A stretch of DNA of 49,528 bases from an uncultured Bacteroidales bacterium. GTDB taxonomy: Bacteria > Bacteroidota > Bacteroidia > Bacteroidales > FEN-979. Positions 8,033-16,673 of this stretch are shown piece after piece. The notes beneath the pieces were generated by a model. The model was not told the origin of the DNA. It made no database searches and saw nothing but the letters and a program-made list of their open reading frames with translations. Every line of letters begins with the position of its first letter. The stretch's first letter is position 1. A program made the translations under genes and the position numbers. The stretch is taken from contig CAJAUM010000018.1 in the NCBI GenBank assembly GCA_903945175.1, positions 1-49,528 of the forward strand, in the 5' to 3' direction.

Positions 8033-8662
8033 TCAGAACAATCCCATTTCATTCAGTATGCGGATTAGGTCGGCATTGTTTTGCGCCGAGAATTTTTCAC
8101 GCAAATTGAAGAGGGTTTTCTCTATGGTTGAGATGCTTACATTTTTCTGCCTGGCAATCTCCTTTTGTTTTAATCCATGGTGGACCATGTGAATCAGTTC
8201 ACGCTGTAAATTGGAGATTGATTTTTGTCCGGAAATGAAATCATCACTCATCCTGAGCAGATCTTCAGACGAAGTAAACCCGGGAAATGAAATACCCCCG
8301 TGTGCTGCTTTTTCAAGGGTCAACCTGATCTCCGACTGATCGGATGATTTAAACAGGTACCCGGTAACTCCTAGCGAAAATACATTTCTCTGCCATGTTA
8401 TTGATTCTTCGGTCGTATAAATGACAATGGGTTTCTCAGGAAACCTTGACTTCAGCCGTGTTATATTCAATGCAGGGTCGTCCTGACCAATCCAGAGATC
8501 AAGCACAATGAGATCGAAATCTCCGGGATCGGCTGTTAACTCAGCCTCCGTTACACTGGGGGCGCTGCCGGCTATCCTGATCCCATCGCGGACGGGATCA
8601 AAGATATTTTTCAGCCCCCAGATGATCACAGGATGATCTTCAATGATAAAAATGCGGATCAT
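8033..8662 (-). CDS. LuxR/NarL-family response regulator
   Basis: 209 residues. Receiver domain about 1-120: acidic pair E8-D9, phospho-acceptor D55 in LIVLDLW, Thr83/84 in VIYTTEE and Lys105 in YLFKSS. A C-terminal LuxR-type helix-turn-helix follows at about 145-205 (LQRELIHMVHHGLKQKEIAR, SISTIEKTLFNLREKF). It starts 3 bp after the stop of the histidine kinase gene, so they form one operon and very likely a cognate pair. NarL-type regulators bind DNA dyads as dimers; the repeated TTACGG-N4-CCGTAA sites around this gene are the obvious candidates for its targets (inference). A nearly identical copy of its last 25 codons lies at 4792-4869. Confidence 0.9.
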   Translation of the reverse strand: MIRIFIIEDHPVIIWGLKNIFDPVRDGIRIAGSAPSVTEAELTADPGDFDLIVLDLWIGQDDPALNITRLKSRFPEKPIVIYTTEESITWQRNVFSLGVTGYLFKSSDQSEIRLTLEKAAHGGISFPGFTSSEDLLRMSDDFISGQKSISNLQRELIHMVHHGLKQKEIARQKNVSISTIEKTLFNLREKFSAQNNADLIRILNEMGLF

Positions 8663-8665
8663 AAT

Positions 8666-10567
8666 TCAGTTTTTTGATATATTTTTCAGGTTCGGGCAGG
8701 AAACCTCCCACGAGGTTCCACGACCGGTTGCGCTGTGAAGAACGACCTCTCCCCGAAGAAGTTTAACCCGCTCATATATGTTCATAAGCCCCATGCCGTC
8801 TCCCTGCAATTTCGGGTCAAAGCCGGGGCCGGAATCAGCATAGGAAAATAAAATACGGTTTTCTTCAACCAGCAGGTGCAGGATAATTTCCCCGTTTTTT
8901 ACATATTTCACGGCATTGGTCAACATCTCCTGAATGATCCTGTAAAGCTGCAGGGTTGCAGCTGAATCATACAGGGGCGCCAGCTCATCCAGTTCAAGGG
9001 AGACCTTTAACCCGGATATTTTCTCCGTGTCTTCAACCAAATCCCGTATCAGTGTTGAAATCCCATGGCGGCCAGCCATGTTACTGTTCAACCGGTGCGA
9101 GAGCCGGCGCATCCGGGTCCCGACTTCACGGATCTGGCTTTGGGTATAATCAACTGTGGTTTTGTCATCGCCCCTCCTGTTTTCAAAACAGCCCAGCAGC
9201 GCGACCTGCATCTGCCCGGTAAGGTCGTGCAGATCTCTGGCCACGGCGCTTTTTTCACGTTCATCGAGTTCGATGATCTTCCGTGCCGAAGCGATTTGCT
9301 CCTGCTGCAATTTCATCCGACCGCGCTGGCGGATCCATAAAACGGCTGCAATCGCTATGAGCAAAAGCAAAATGGAGATAGACAGCCAGAACCGGGTTTT
9401 CTGGATGGTCGTTTTTTGCCGAAGCAATTCCTGCTCTTTAACCTGGATGGTCAATTCTTTATTCTTGACATCCAAAAGGGAGGTCAGCAGCCGTACTTGC
9501 TTTGCTGCATTTTTCTGATCGGAGGCAACCAGGTTGTTTAATGCTTTTTTAGAACAGAGGGCAGCTTGTCTGAAATCGCCCTTAGCCAGGAGAATGTCGG
9601 CATAACTGTCATACAGCGTTGCCAGCCAATCCTGGTTGTTCAATGAAACCGCCAGGGGGATAGCCCTGTCGCGGAGGCATATTTCGGCATTTCGCAGATC
9701 ACCCTTTTCCAGGTAGCAATAGGCCATGCAGTTATAGGCTCCCAGTTCGGTTACAGGCATATTCCCTTGGTCACAAAAGGAGAGCGCCTGCGTAAGAAAC
9801 ACAAGGGCCGAATCGGGGTTGTTCTGTTTATCAGCCATGTTGATACAGCTCCCTGCCAACTCCTCATCGCACCCCCCGGCCTTGCGAAAGTATTGGATGG
9901 CCAGTTGAATCTTTCTGATTGCCTCCGGGGCATCCTCATCCAGTTTTGCCAGGTTGACCAGCGCAATTCCGCATTGTTTGTCGAAGGAATTTGTTTTGGA
10001 TATCTGAAACGATTTCAGATAAAGCTCCTTCGCCTGGGTCCGGTCCTCCATTTCGTACCGGATGTTTCCGAGTAAGTTGTTTACATCGGCCATCACCCTT
10101 TTTTCCTGGGCCAGCCCGGCATATTTGAGCGATGAGTCGAGCAGCGCCACCGCTGTTTTATAATCGTATGCATCGGTATACAATGACGCAAGGCAGTAAT
10201 AGGCATGCGTGCTGATCTCATCATCGTTCAACCTCCTGGCCATGTCAAGGGCTTTTCCAAACAGGGTAAAGGAGGAATCACTATTCCCCTGCAGGTAAAC
10301 CAGGCCAAGCATGATGTACGACCGGGCCACGGCATTCGCCGATCTGATCCGGGTCGAATAGGCCAGCGCCCTTAACGCATAACTTCTGGCCATGGGCGTA
10401 TTGGAAAACCTGTAGTGGTTAACCAGCGAATCAAGCCTGTTGAGGGAGTCCAGCTCCTTCGGCAAAATTTGCTTAACGAACCCTCCTGCAAAAGCGCTCT
10501 CATTAAGTTGTGTGGTGAATAAAAAAGTAAATAGCAGCAATGTGAGAATTAGCCCGGGCCTGTTCAT
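8666..10567 (-). CDS. Hybrid-free sensor histidine kinase with periplasmic TPR domain
   Basis: 633 residues from the ATG at 10567. A longer frame starts with TTG nine codons upstream and would hide the signal peptide MNRPGLILTLLLFTFLFTTQ. Residues about 60-345 form tetratricopeptide-like helical repeats, placed outside the cytoplasm by the signal sequence. A transmembrane helix lies at about 391-412 (FWLSISILLLLIAIAAVLWI), then a short coiled coil, then a NarX-type dimerisation domain (ARDLHDLTGQ, phospho-acceptor H447) and a GHKL ATPase with ELLTNAVKY-like N box (EMLTNAVKY), DSGPGF and GMGL. It is cotranscribed with the LuxR-type regulator. A TPR sensor suggests that the signal is a peptide or protein, which is inference. 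Confidence 0.9.
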   Translation of the reverse strand: MNRPGLILTLLLFTFLFTTQLNESAFAGGFVKQILPKELDSLNRLDSLVNHYRFSNTPMARSYALRALAYSTRIRSANAVARSYIMLGLVYLQGNSDSSFTLFGKALDMARRLNDDEISTHAYYCLASLYTDAYDYKTAVALLDSSLKYAGLAQEKRVMADVNNLLGNIRYEMEDRTQAKELYLKSFQISKTNSFDKQCGIALVNLAKLDEDAPEAIRKIQLAIQYFRKAGGCDEELAGSCINMADKQNNPDSALVFLTQALSFCDQGNMPVTELGAYNCMAYCYLEKGDLRNAEICLRDRAIPLAVSLNNQDWLATLYDSYADILLAKGDFRQAALCSKKALNNLVASDQKNAAKQVRLLTSLLDVKNKELTIQVKEQELLRQKTTIQKTRFWLSISILLLLIAIAAVLWIRQRGRMKLQQEQIASARKIIELDEREKSAVARDLHDLTGQMQVALLGCFENRRGDDKTTVDYTQSQIREVGTRMRRLSHRLNSNMAGRHGISTLIRDLVEDTEKISGLKVSLELDELAPLYDSAATLQLYRIIQEMLTNAVKYVKNGEIILHLLVEENRILFSYADSGPGFDPKLQGDGMGLMNIYERVKLLRGEVVLHSATGRGTSWEVSCPNLKNISKN

Positions 10568-10598
10568 GGGGTAGAAAATCAGATCAGCAATCAAAGCT

Positions 10599-10606
10599 CA
10601 AAAATA
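10599..10606 (-). promoter_or_regulatory. Candidate -7 box for the kinase-regulator operon
   Basis: Minus strand TATTTTTG matches TAnnTTTG exactly and lies 31 nt upstream of the kinase ATG. The -33 region is only T-rich (GTTTTATG) without a clear TTG. No TTACGG dyad is placed for this promoter, so the two-component genes themselves may not be under the shared control. Confidence 0.4.
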
Positions 10607-10739
10607 CGCTTTTAAAGCATAACATAAAACACCGGTTTGATGATGAAACAGATGGCCGCATTAGCGGGGAATGGCAAAATATCCGACCTGATCTTGATCA
10701 CCGTTCCGAATTGTAATGGAGAGAATCCCATCGTTTAAA

Positions 10740-10807
10740 TTACGGAAACCCATAATAATAAAAAGGGTTCCTTCAATTGACAAGAACATATTGAGAATTT
10801 ACTTTTG
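10740..10807 (+). promoter_or_regulatory. Promoter P3 with upstream dyad operator
   Basis: Plus strand: dyad TTACGG-N4-CCATAA (10740-10755, one mismatch in the right half), 21 nt, TTG (10777-10779, in CTTCAATTGAC), exactly 20 nt, TACTTTTG (10800-10807). The string CTTCAATTGAC is shared with P1. It faces the 10992-16107 operon and leaves a 184-nt leader with no recognisable gene. The rest of the 10568-10991 gap shows nothing else that I can support. Confidence 0.7.
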
Positions 10808-10991
10808 AACATAAGTTAAACCTGCCAGTGCATTCTAACCATCCTCAAGGATAAACATATTTAATTTATGAAGACAATTATCAATTTCAGAAAGTTTATA
10901 CAAGTTTTAATAATGTAGTAATTTGGTATATTTATCATTCATTATTATTGAAAATAATCTTCGGTTATTCCTCACTTTAAAACTTTGAAGT

Positions 10992-12263
10992 ATGAAACTA
11001 TTATACATTATCGTTTTATTTGTTTTTGCCATGCTGAAAATGCAGGCGCAAGAATATCTGATTGATTTTGCAGGAACCGGTGAAAGTACGACTGTTGATT
11101 CGGTGCAGGTTAAAAATCTCACGCAATTCACTGAGTTAACACTGAACGGAACCGATGTTCTGCATTTGATGGGCGTGGTAGGAATTGGTAAGACGGTCGC
11201 ACAAAACAGTCCTGCTTTACGTATTTATCCCAACCCCATGAATGAAAGCAGTTTTATTGAATTTGACGCTGTTGCGTCAGGTATTGCAATTATTGAGATA
11301 TTCGACGTTGCAGGGAATAAGGTAGTTCAAGCTCACAACATGTTGCCTTGTGGCAGGCATACCTTTGTTGCAAGCGGTTTGAGCAGCGGAATTCACACAT
11401 TAAGTATTAAATCGGCAGAGTCTGTTTATTCGGGAAAAATAGTCTGCGCAAGCGCTGTAACCGGAAATGGAAAGATAAATTACGTGACAACTCGTCCAAA
11501 AACAGCAGTACCAGGCAATTTAAAAATCACCAACTCCCAAGTCCCTATGCAATACAACGATGGAGATCAGCTCTTGTTTAAATGTTTCTCCGGTATATAT
11601 GCTACGGTAATCGCTTTGGTTCCTACACAAAGTCAAACGGTTACTGCTAATTTTGTTGCCTGCACCGATGCTGATAATAACAACTATGCAACGGTAACCA
11701 TTGGAACCCAAACATGGATGGCAGAAAACCTGAACGTTGGCCTTCGCATAAATGGTACGATGAACCAGACCAATAATGGCATTATCGAAAAGTACTGTTA
11801 TGATAATGATGAAACGAATTGTGCCATTTATGGTGGCTTATACCAATGGAATGAGGCGATGCAATATTCAACTGTCTACGAGGCACAGGGGATTTGTCCT
11901 GTTGGATGGCATATTCCTTCACCATGGTATGGTGAATGGGGTATTTTGAACAACTTTCTTGGTGGCAAATCCGTGGCAGGTGGAAAGCTGAAATCTACTG
12001 GAACCATACAGGCTGGTACAGGTCTATGGGACAACCCTAACAACGCGACAAACGAAAGTGGGTTTACTGCCTTGCCGGGAGGCTATCGATGGCAAAATTA
12101 TTTGTTCTACGAAATGAGCCGAATCGGCCTTTGGTGGACTTCGTCATACAAGGACACCCAGGAATCCTATGCTATGTTCATGGCCTGTGATTCAAGCTCG
12201 GTGAGCGAAACCTTTGCCCGCAGGTGGCATGGTTTTTCTGTGCGTTGCGTGAAAGATAATTAA
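10992..12263 (+). CDS. FISUMP-domain secreted protein with internal sorting-type domain
   Basis: 423 residues. Signal peptide MKLLYIIVLFVFAMLKMQAQ. The start EYLIDFAGTG…VDSVQVKNLTQ is a conserved N-terminal module in such Bacteroidota proteins. Residues about 75-152 look like a T9SS sorting domain (RIYPNPMNESSFIEF, IEIFDVAGNKVV, SSGIHTLSI, SGKIV) but are internal. Residues about 225-423 are a Fibrobacter succinogenes major paralogous (FISUMP) domain: CTDADNNNYATVTIGTQTWM, AENLNVG, CPVGWHIPS, GFTALPGGYR, WWTSS, and the terminal GFSVRCVKDN. Predicted to be surface-exposed; the function of FISUMP domains is not established. First gene behind P3. Confidence 0.85.
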   Translation: MKLLYIIVLFVFAMLKMQAQEYLIDFAGTGESTTVDSVQVKNLTQFTELTLNGTDVLHLMGVVGIGKTVAQNSPALRIYPNPMNESSFIEFDAVASGIAIIEIFDVAGNKVVQAHNMLPCGRHTFVASGLSSGIHTLSIKSAESVYSGKIVCASAVTGNGKINYVTTRPKTAVPGNLKITNSQVPMQYNDGDQLLFKCFSGIYATVIALVPTQSQTVTANFVACTDADNNNYATVTIGTQTWMAENLNVGLRINGTMNQTNNGIIEKYCYDNDETNCAIYGGLYQWNEAMQYSTVYEAQGICPVGWHIPSPWYGEWGILNNFLGGKSVAGGKLKSTGTIQAGTGLWDNPNNATNESGFTALPGGYRWQNYLFYEMSRIGLWWTSSYKDTQESYAMFMACDSSSVSETFARRWHGFSVRCVKDN

Positions 12264-12298
12264 GGAGGTTACAGTGACATCATAAAAATGTTTGCATT

Positions 12299-14392
12299 AT
12301 GAAAAAGTTCTACCTTTTGCTCATTGCGCTCTCTTTATTTGCCAAGATAAACGCCCAGGGCTGGAAATGGTCAAATCCCTTACCGACAGGAAATGCCTTA
12401 AATTCTGTTTGTTTTCTCGATGCAAATAAAGGATTTTTGGTTGGGAAGCATGGTACCATATTAAAAACCATTGATGGGGGTTCAACCTGGTCAACTATTT
12501 CAAGTGGAACAACAAGAATGCTTGAATCAATATGCTTTACCGATCAAAATACCGGATATATTACCGGATGGGTTGGAAAGCTATTAAAAACCATCGATGG
12601 CGGCGATACCTGGACTTCCTTGTCAAGCGGGACCTCTCAATCCCTATTGTCAATATGCTTCACAAGCGCAAGTACAGGGTATGCTGCTGGTGAACATGCC
12701 ATTATTAAAACGACGGATGCCGGAGTGACCTGGACTGCATTATCAAGCGGAACGGGTAATCTATTGAATACCATTGACTTTATAGATACGGATATCGGTT
12801 TTGCTGCCGGGGATTATGGTACTATGAGAAAAACCTCAGACGGAGGGTCCAACTGGTATTCAGTGGCCACCGGGACAACGAAAGAAATAATTTCAATATC
12901 CTTTATTGATTCAAATGTCGGCTATGCAATTGGAAGCATGGGACTGATTATAAAAACCACTGATGGTGGGACGACATGGAATACACTTGCAAGTGGGACA
13001 GAGGCGAGGCTGTATTCTCTTTATTTTCAAGATGCAAACAATGGATATGTAGTGGGTTCAGGCGGGACGATTTTGCATACCACAGACGGGGGTGCAACAT
13101 GGACAGCAATTCCATGCGGAATACAGTTTATTTTAAGGTCTGTGTATTTTATCGGAACTGACATTGGATACATTACGGGTTCGGATTCCTATGGGAACTC
13201 TCAAACTATTTTAAAGTCGACGGACACAGGAACAACCTGGGTTCTGCAGTCAAGTAGTGCTACCTATGATCAGTTATCATCCATTGTTTTCCCCGACCCC
13301 AATACAGGGTATGCAGTAGGTCAGGGATATATGATAAAAACAACTGATGGTGGCGCTACATGGGAAACTTTAGCTCCCTATAATTTTTCAGCCTTATCTT
13401 TTGTTGATGCAAATACGGGATATGTTACAGGTTCAGTTGGAACAATCCTGAAGACAACTGACGGAGGGGCCAATTGGGATAACACAACCCTGGGTGTACC
13501 ATATACCTTCAACTCGGTTTTTTTTACGGATGCTATGACCGGATATGCTCCGGGTTTAGGAAATAATTATGGAATAATAGGGAAAACAACTACTGGTGGT
13601 GCATCCTGGAGTTATTCTCCGTTGGCTATCGATCCAATAGACTTTAATATGTACTCTGTTTATTTTACCAATGCAAACACGGGTTATTTGGCAGGTTATT
13701 CCTGGGAATCTGCGACCATACGTGGAGCCATTTTGAAAACCACTGACGGTGGTGCAACATGGACTCACAGGTCTCCAACAAATAATTATTTATTTTCTAT
13801 TCATTTTCCCGATGCCAACACAGGATATGCAGTTGGGTCAATGGGAACAATTGTAAAAACCTCCAATGCCGGTAATAACTGGCAAGTGCAGACAAGCGGA
13901 ATAACCAATAACTTATGGTCAGTTTATTTTCCTGATGCGGATTCAGGATATGCTGTAGGTGATTATGGTCTTATTTTAAAAACAACCAACGGAGGTGCTA
14001 AATGGTCTGTTTTGGCAAGCGGAACAGGGAATCTTTTATTTGGTGTCTGTTTTACAGATGCCTATACCGGATATGCAGTGGGATCGGGTGGAACCATCCT
14101 GAAAACCGTCGATGGCGGCGGATTCCCTGTCGCAGTTCAGAACTATACAACCAACACCAAATATTTGAAAATCTACCCCAATCCTTCATCAGACCACATC
14201 ACCGTTGAAACCTCCGGATTATCATCAGGGGGTCAGTTATTCATCCTGAATCTGAATGGCCGGGTGATCCATCAAAAAGCGATAATAAAACCGACAACAA
14301 CCATTGATGTAAGACAATTATCACAAGGAGTTTATGTGGTAAAATTGGTCGGTCAACATGGAGTACAGATAGGCAAATTTATCAGGCAATGA
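12299..14392 (+). CDS. YCF48-type propeller protein with T9SS tail
   Basis: 697 residues. Signal peptide MKKFYLLLIALSLFAKINAQ followed by GWKWSNPLPTGN. The body is about 14 repeats of 40-50 residues, each with the pattern FxDxNxGYxVGxxGTILKT, then TDGGxTW (for example KTIDGGSTW, KTTDGGATW, KTSNAGNNW, KTTNGGAKW). That is the Ycf48/BNR beta-propeller signature and enough for two seven-bladed propellers. The sorting domain (IYPNPSSDHITVETSGLSSG, LFILNLNGRVI, SQGVYVVKLVG, GKFIRQ) is nearly the same subtype as in the 544-1575 protein. It follows the FISUMP gene by 35 bp and overlaps the next gene by ATGA. Likely an exported binding or adhesion protein. Confidence 0.9.
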   Translation: MKKFYLLLIALSLFAKINAQGWKWSNPLPTGNALNSVCFLDANKGFLVGKHGTILKTIDGGSTWSTISSGTTRMLESICFTDQNTGYITGWVGKLLKTIDGGDTWTSLSSGTSQSLLSICFTSASTGYAAGEHAIIKTTDAGVTWTALSSGTGNLLNTIDFIDTDIGFAAGDYGTMRKTSDGGSNWYSVATGTTKEIISISFIDSNVGYAIGSMGLIIKTTDGGTTWNTLASGTEARLYSLYFQDANNGYVVGSGGTILHTTDGGATWTAIPCGIQFILRSVYFIGTDIGYITGSDSYGNSQTILKSTDTGTTWVLQSSSATYDQLSSIVFPDPNTGYAVGQGYMIKTTDGGATWETLAPYNFSALSFVDANTGYVTGSVGTILKTTDGGANWDNTTLGVPYTFNSVFFTDAMTGYAPGLGNNYGIIGKTTTGGASWSYSPLAIDPIDFNMYSVYFTNANTGYLAGYSWESATIRGAILKTTDGGATWTHRSPTNNYLFSIHFPDANTGYAVGSMGTIVKTSNAGNNWQVQTSGITNNLWSVYFPDADSGYAVGDYGLILKTTNGGAKWSVLASGTGNLLFGVCFTDAYTGYAVGSGGTILKTVDGGGFPVAVQNYTTNTKYLKIYPNPSSDHITVETSGLSSGGQLFILNLNGRVIHQKAIIKPTTTIDVRQLSQGVYVVKLVGQHGVQIGKFIRQ

Positions 14393-16107
14393 AATCAATT
14401 ATACAAAAGGGCATCCTGGTTGCCGGCTTGTCGATTACATCATTTCTAACTTTAGCTCAGAACGCTCAGGACTCGGTTGAAGTGATTTTCAACGAGACCT
14501 GGGACGAGCAAAGTTTTATCCCGAAGGGATGGACACGTATACCCGAAAATGCGAACTGGGTGATCTCCACTGACGACGGCAACCCGCAACCATCGGTCGG
14601 ATTCGGAAATCTGCCAATGCTTCAGGATTATTCAATGATTCTTATGACCCCCGAGTTCAGCATCCGGCCCGGTCCCTGCTTTAAAACCTGGTTGAGCTTT
14701 GATTACAAATTGGTAACCATCCATAATACGGGGAACGAGAAAGTCTATATCGATCTCTATCAGGAATTAGCCTGGCAAGTAACAGCTGAGTTGACAAATG
14801 AAAAACCTGTGGACTGGACCCGGATGAATATTTTACTTACAGAGGGAAACGCTGCGCCAATCCGTATCCGGTTCAGGGCAGAAGGAGCAAATGCAGCCGA
14901 TATACAGCACTGGTATTTTGATAACATTAAAATCTATACCACCTGTAATCCCCCTGCCGGCCTTGCCGTTACGGGAGTGACCGACAGGGATGTAGCGCTC
15001 AGCTGGAACCCGCCTGAATGCAGCGGAGACACAACATCACGATGGATATACTGGGATGATCGTGTTCCGGCAGATGGGATTGGCTCCTGTCCTGCCTGTT
15101 GTATTGAACTTGCTGCCCGGTGGGACACCTCACAGGTAAAGTCCTTTAGCGGGATGGCGGTAACAAAGATTGCTTTTGCTCCCTGCGGAGCCGGTAATGC
15201 CAATTTCAGAGCCAGAGTCTATAAAGGAGACAAGGCCAATTTAATGTTGTACGATCAGCCTGTACCCAATCCCGTCCCCGATGTCTGGAATATTGTTGAA
15301 CTGAACACACCGGTTCCGATAGACACAACACAGGAGCTGTGGGTGGGGCTCAACGCGGAGTTGATCGATGGATATCCATTGGGTTGTGACAGCGGACCGG
15401 CAATCAGCGGATATGGAGATATGATTTATTCTGACGGAAATTGGGCTGCCATGTCTGTTGCCTATGGTCTTGATTACAACTGGAATATCGAGGCTTATAT
15501 TGAACCGGTGAAAGGAAAATACACCCCTTTGCCAACTCTTCCACAGTACCCTTGCGAGTTGTCGGAACCCTTGTCAATCGATTCTGTTTCTCACGATAAA
15601 ACCAACGTCCCTGTAATCTTCCCGTCCTACCCGGTAACTTCATCCATTCTTGGATACAACCTATGGCGGAGCGTGGGTGAAGACACACTATTTCAAAAAG
15701 TAAATGCAAATCCAATACCCGATCATGAATATACCGATTACACGCCAGGATATAACAGGTATTCGTACAAGATTACAGCCCTGTTCAATACAGGAGATTC
15801 AACGGAGGTTGAATCCTGGTTTTCCAATACCGTATCTGTCAATGTTATTGCAGGAATGGCTTTGATAAACAACAATAACCTCTCTTTTCGACCAAACCCC
15901 GCATCAGATTACCTGGAGATAAGCAGTAAATTGCCGTTAGAAGAGGTCGCATTACGCTCTTTGGCAGGGCAGACGGTGCTTGTCGTTAAAAACCCGGATG
16001 ATCGATTCATCCGGATCGATGTGTCAGGCATGAAGCCTGGGCTTTATGTAGCAAAAATCGTGATCGACGGCGAAACCGTTTATCAAAAAATTGCCATAGC
16101 CAGATAA
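14389..16107 (+). CDS. Choice-of-anchor-J/Fn3 secreted protein with T9SS tail
   Basis: 572 residues. Its ATG overlaps the upstream TGA (ATGA), so translation is probably coupled. Signal peptide MKSIIQKGILVAGLSITSFL…AQ. Residues about 30-180 resemble the choice-of-anchor J / cleaved-adhesin jelly roll (FNETWDEQSFIPKGWTRI, MTPEFSI, IRFRAEGANA, HWYFDNIKIY). A fibronectin type III-like stretch follows at about 185-235 (CNPPAGLAVTGVTDRDVALS W), then a module with AVTKIAFAPCG, FRARVYKG and ELWVGLNAE, common in Bacteroidota T9SS proteins. Residues about 500-572 are the sorting domain (SFRPNPASDYLEISS, KPGLYVAKIV, QKIAIAR). Last gene of operon P3. Peptidase motifs were not found, so adhesion or matrix binding is more likely. 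Confidence 0.85.
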   Translation: MKSIIQKGILVAGLSITSFLTLAQNAQDSVEVIFNETWDEQSFIPKGWTRIPENANWVISTDDGNPQPSVGFGNLPMLQDYSMILMTPEFSIRPGPCFKTWLSFDYKLVTIHNTGNEKVYIDLYQELAWQVTAELTNEKPVDWTRMNILLTEGNAAPIRIRFRAEGANAADIQHWYFDNIKIYTTCNPPAGLAVTGVTDRDVALSWNPPECSGDTTSRWIYWDDRVPADGIGSCPACCIELAARWDTSQVKSFSGMAVTKIAFAPCGAGNANFRARVYKGDKANLMLYDQPVPNPVPDVWNIVELNTPVPIDTTQELWVGLNAELIDGYPLGCDSGPAISGYGDMIYSDGNWAAMSVAYGLDYNWNIEAYIEPVKGKYTPLPTLPQYPCELSEPLSIDSVSHDKTNVPVIFPSYPVTSSILGYNLWRSVGEDTLFQKVNANPIPDHEYTDYTPGYNRYSYKITALFNTGDSTEVESWFSNTVSVNVIAGMALINNNNLSFRPNPASDYLEISSKLPLEEVALRSLAGQTVLVVKNPDDRFIRIDVSGMKPGLYVAKIVIDGETVYQKIAIAR

Positions 16108-16117
16108 TGAAAAAATT

Positions 16118-16267
16118 CTATATCACCTGACTTTCCTTATACAATAATTCAGGGTCAAGATCTGCTTCATTATTCCATTCTACCGTATCAAAACTGACAT
16201 GGACAGTATTAAACATGGATAAATACATGGTGTCTGTTTTAAGGGTTCTATTTGCTTCAGGTATCGG
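16118..16267 (-). pseudogene. C-terminal remnant of a DUF2442-like protein
   Basis: The minus strand between two stops encodes …MFNTVHVSFDTVEWNNEADL followed by DPELLYKESQVI and a stop. The pattern F-x-x-V-x-V-x-F-x-T-x-EW-x-x-x-x-DLDPE-x-LY is the usual C-terminus of DUF2442 proteins. The rest of the domain is missing and no plausible start exists. DUF2442 genes often travel with DUF4160 genes; no such partner was found here. This assignment is from memory of the family and needs a profile search. Confidence 0.5.
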
Positions 16268-16408
16268 TCACGTCTGATCATAAAACATTCGTTGATATTG
16301 TGTTTCTGTTTGAAATTGAATTCGCAATGTGCACAATAATTTGCACAACTAAAATATCATTTTAAATATAGCCACGTGCCCGTCATACCTAAGGTCAGAA
16401 GCAGGTCA

Positions 16409-16642
16409 TCATTCGATGCAAGTATGTGAACTTAAAACAGGACCATAAATTACCGCCTCCCCAGGGGGGATCACATATTCTTTATCGGTATGATTGCGTG
16501 GAAGACCATAAGCCCTTGCTTTGATGGTGTGCACCAAACACATGATCGGCTTACCGTTTCGGTGCCTGATCACGATCTGATCGTTAAACCGCCCGTGAAA
16601 CCCGTCGGAGATTGCTGCTGATCCGAAAGTAAATCTTTTTGA
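16409..16642 (-). pseudogene. Open frame without a start, probable gene remnant
   Basis: 77 codons between stops on the minus strand encode FGSAAISDGFHGRFNDQIVI, RHRNGKPIMCLVHTIKARAY and a further 30 residues ending SSHTCIE. Codon use looks coding, but there is no ATG except deep inside. An ATG at 16675 is in the same frame but is followed by an in-frame TAA at 16643-16645. No family recognised. The interval 16268-16408 holds nothing else that I can support. Confidence 0.35.
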
Positions 16643-16673
16643 TTATGTTTGTATCAAATTAAACCCCTCTGGC

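Noticed and set aside
7944-8192. Plus-strand open frame of 82 codons
   Set aside because: Antisense to the regulator gene and covering promoter P2; no independent coding signal.
16329-16346. GTGCA…TGCAC inverted repeat
   Set aside because: Short, not placed relative to any promoter or gene start, and could be chance in an AT-rich gap.
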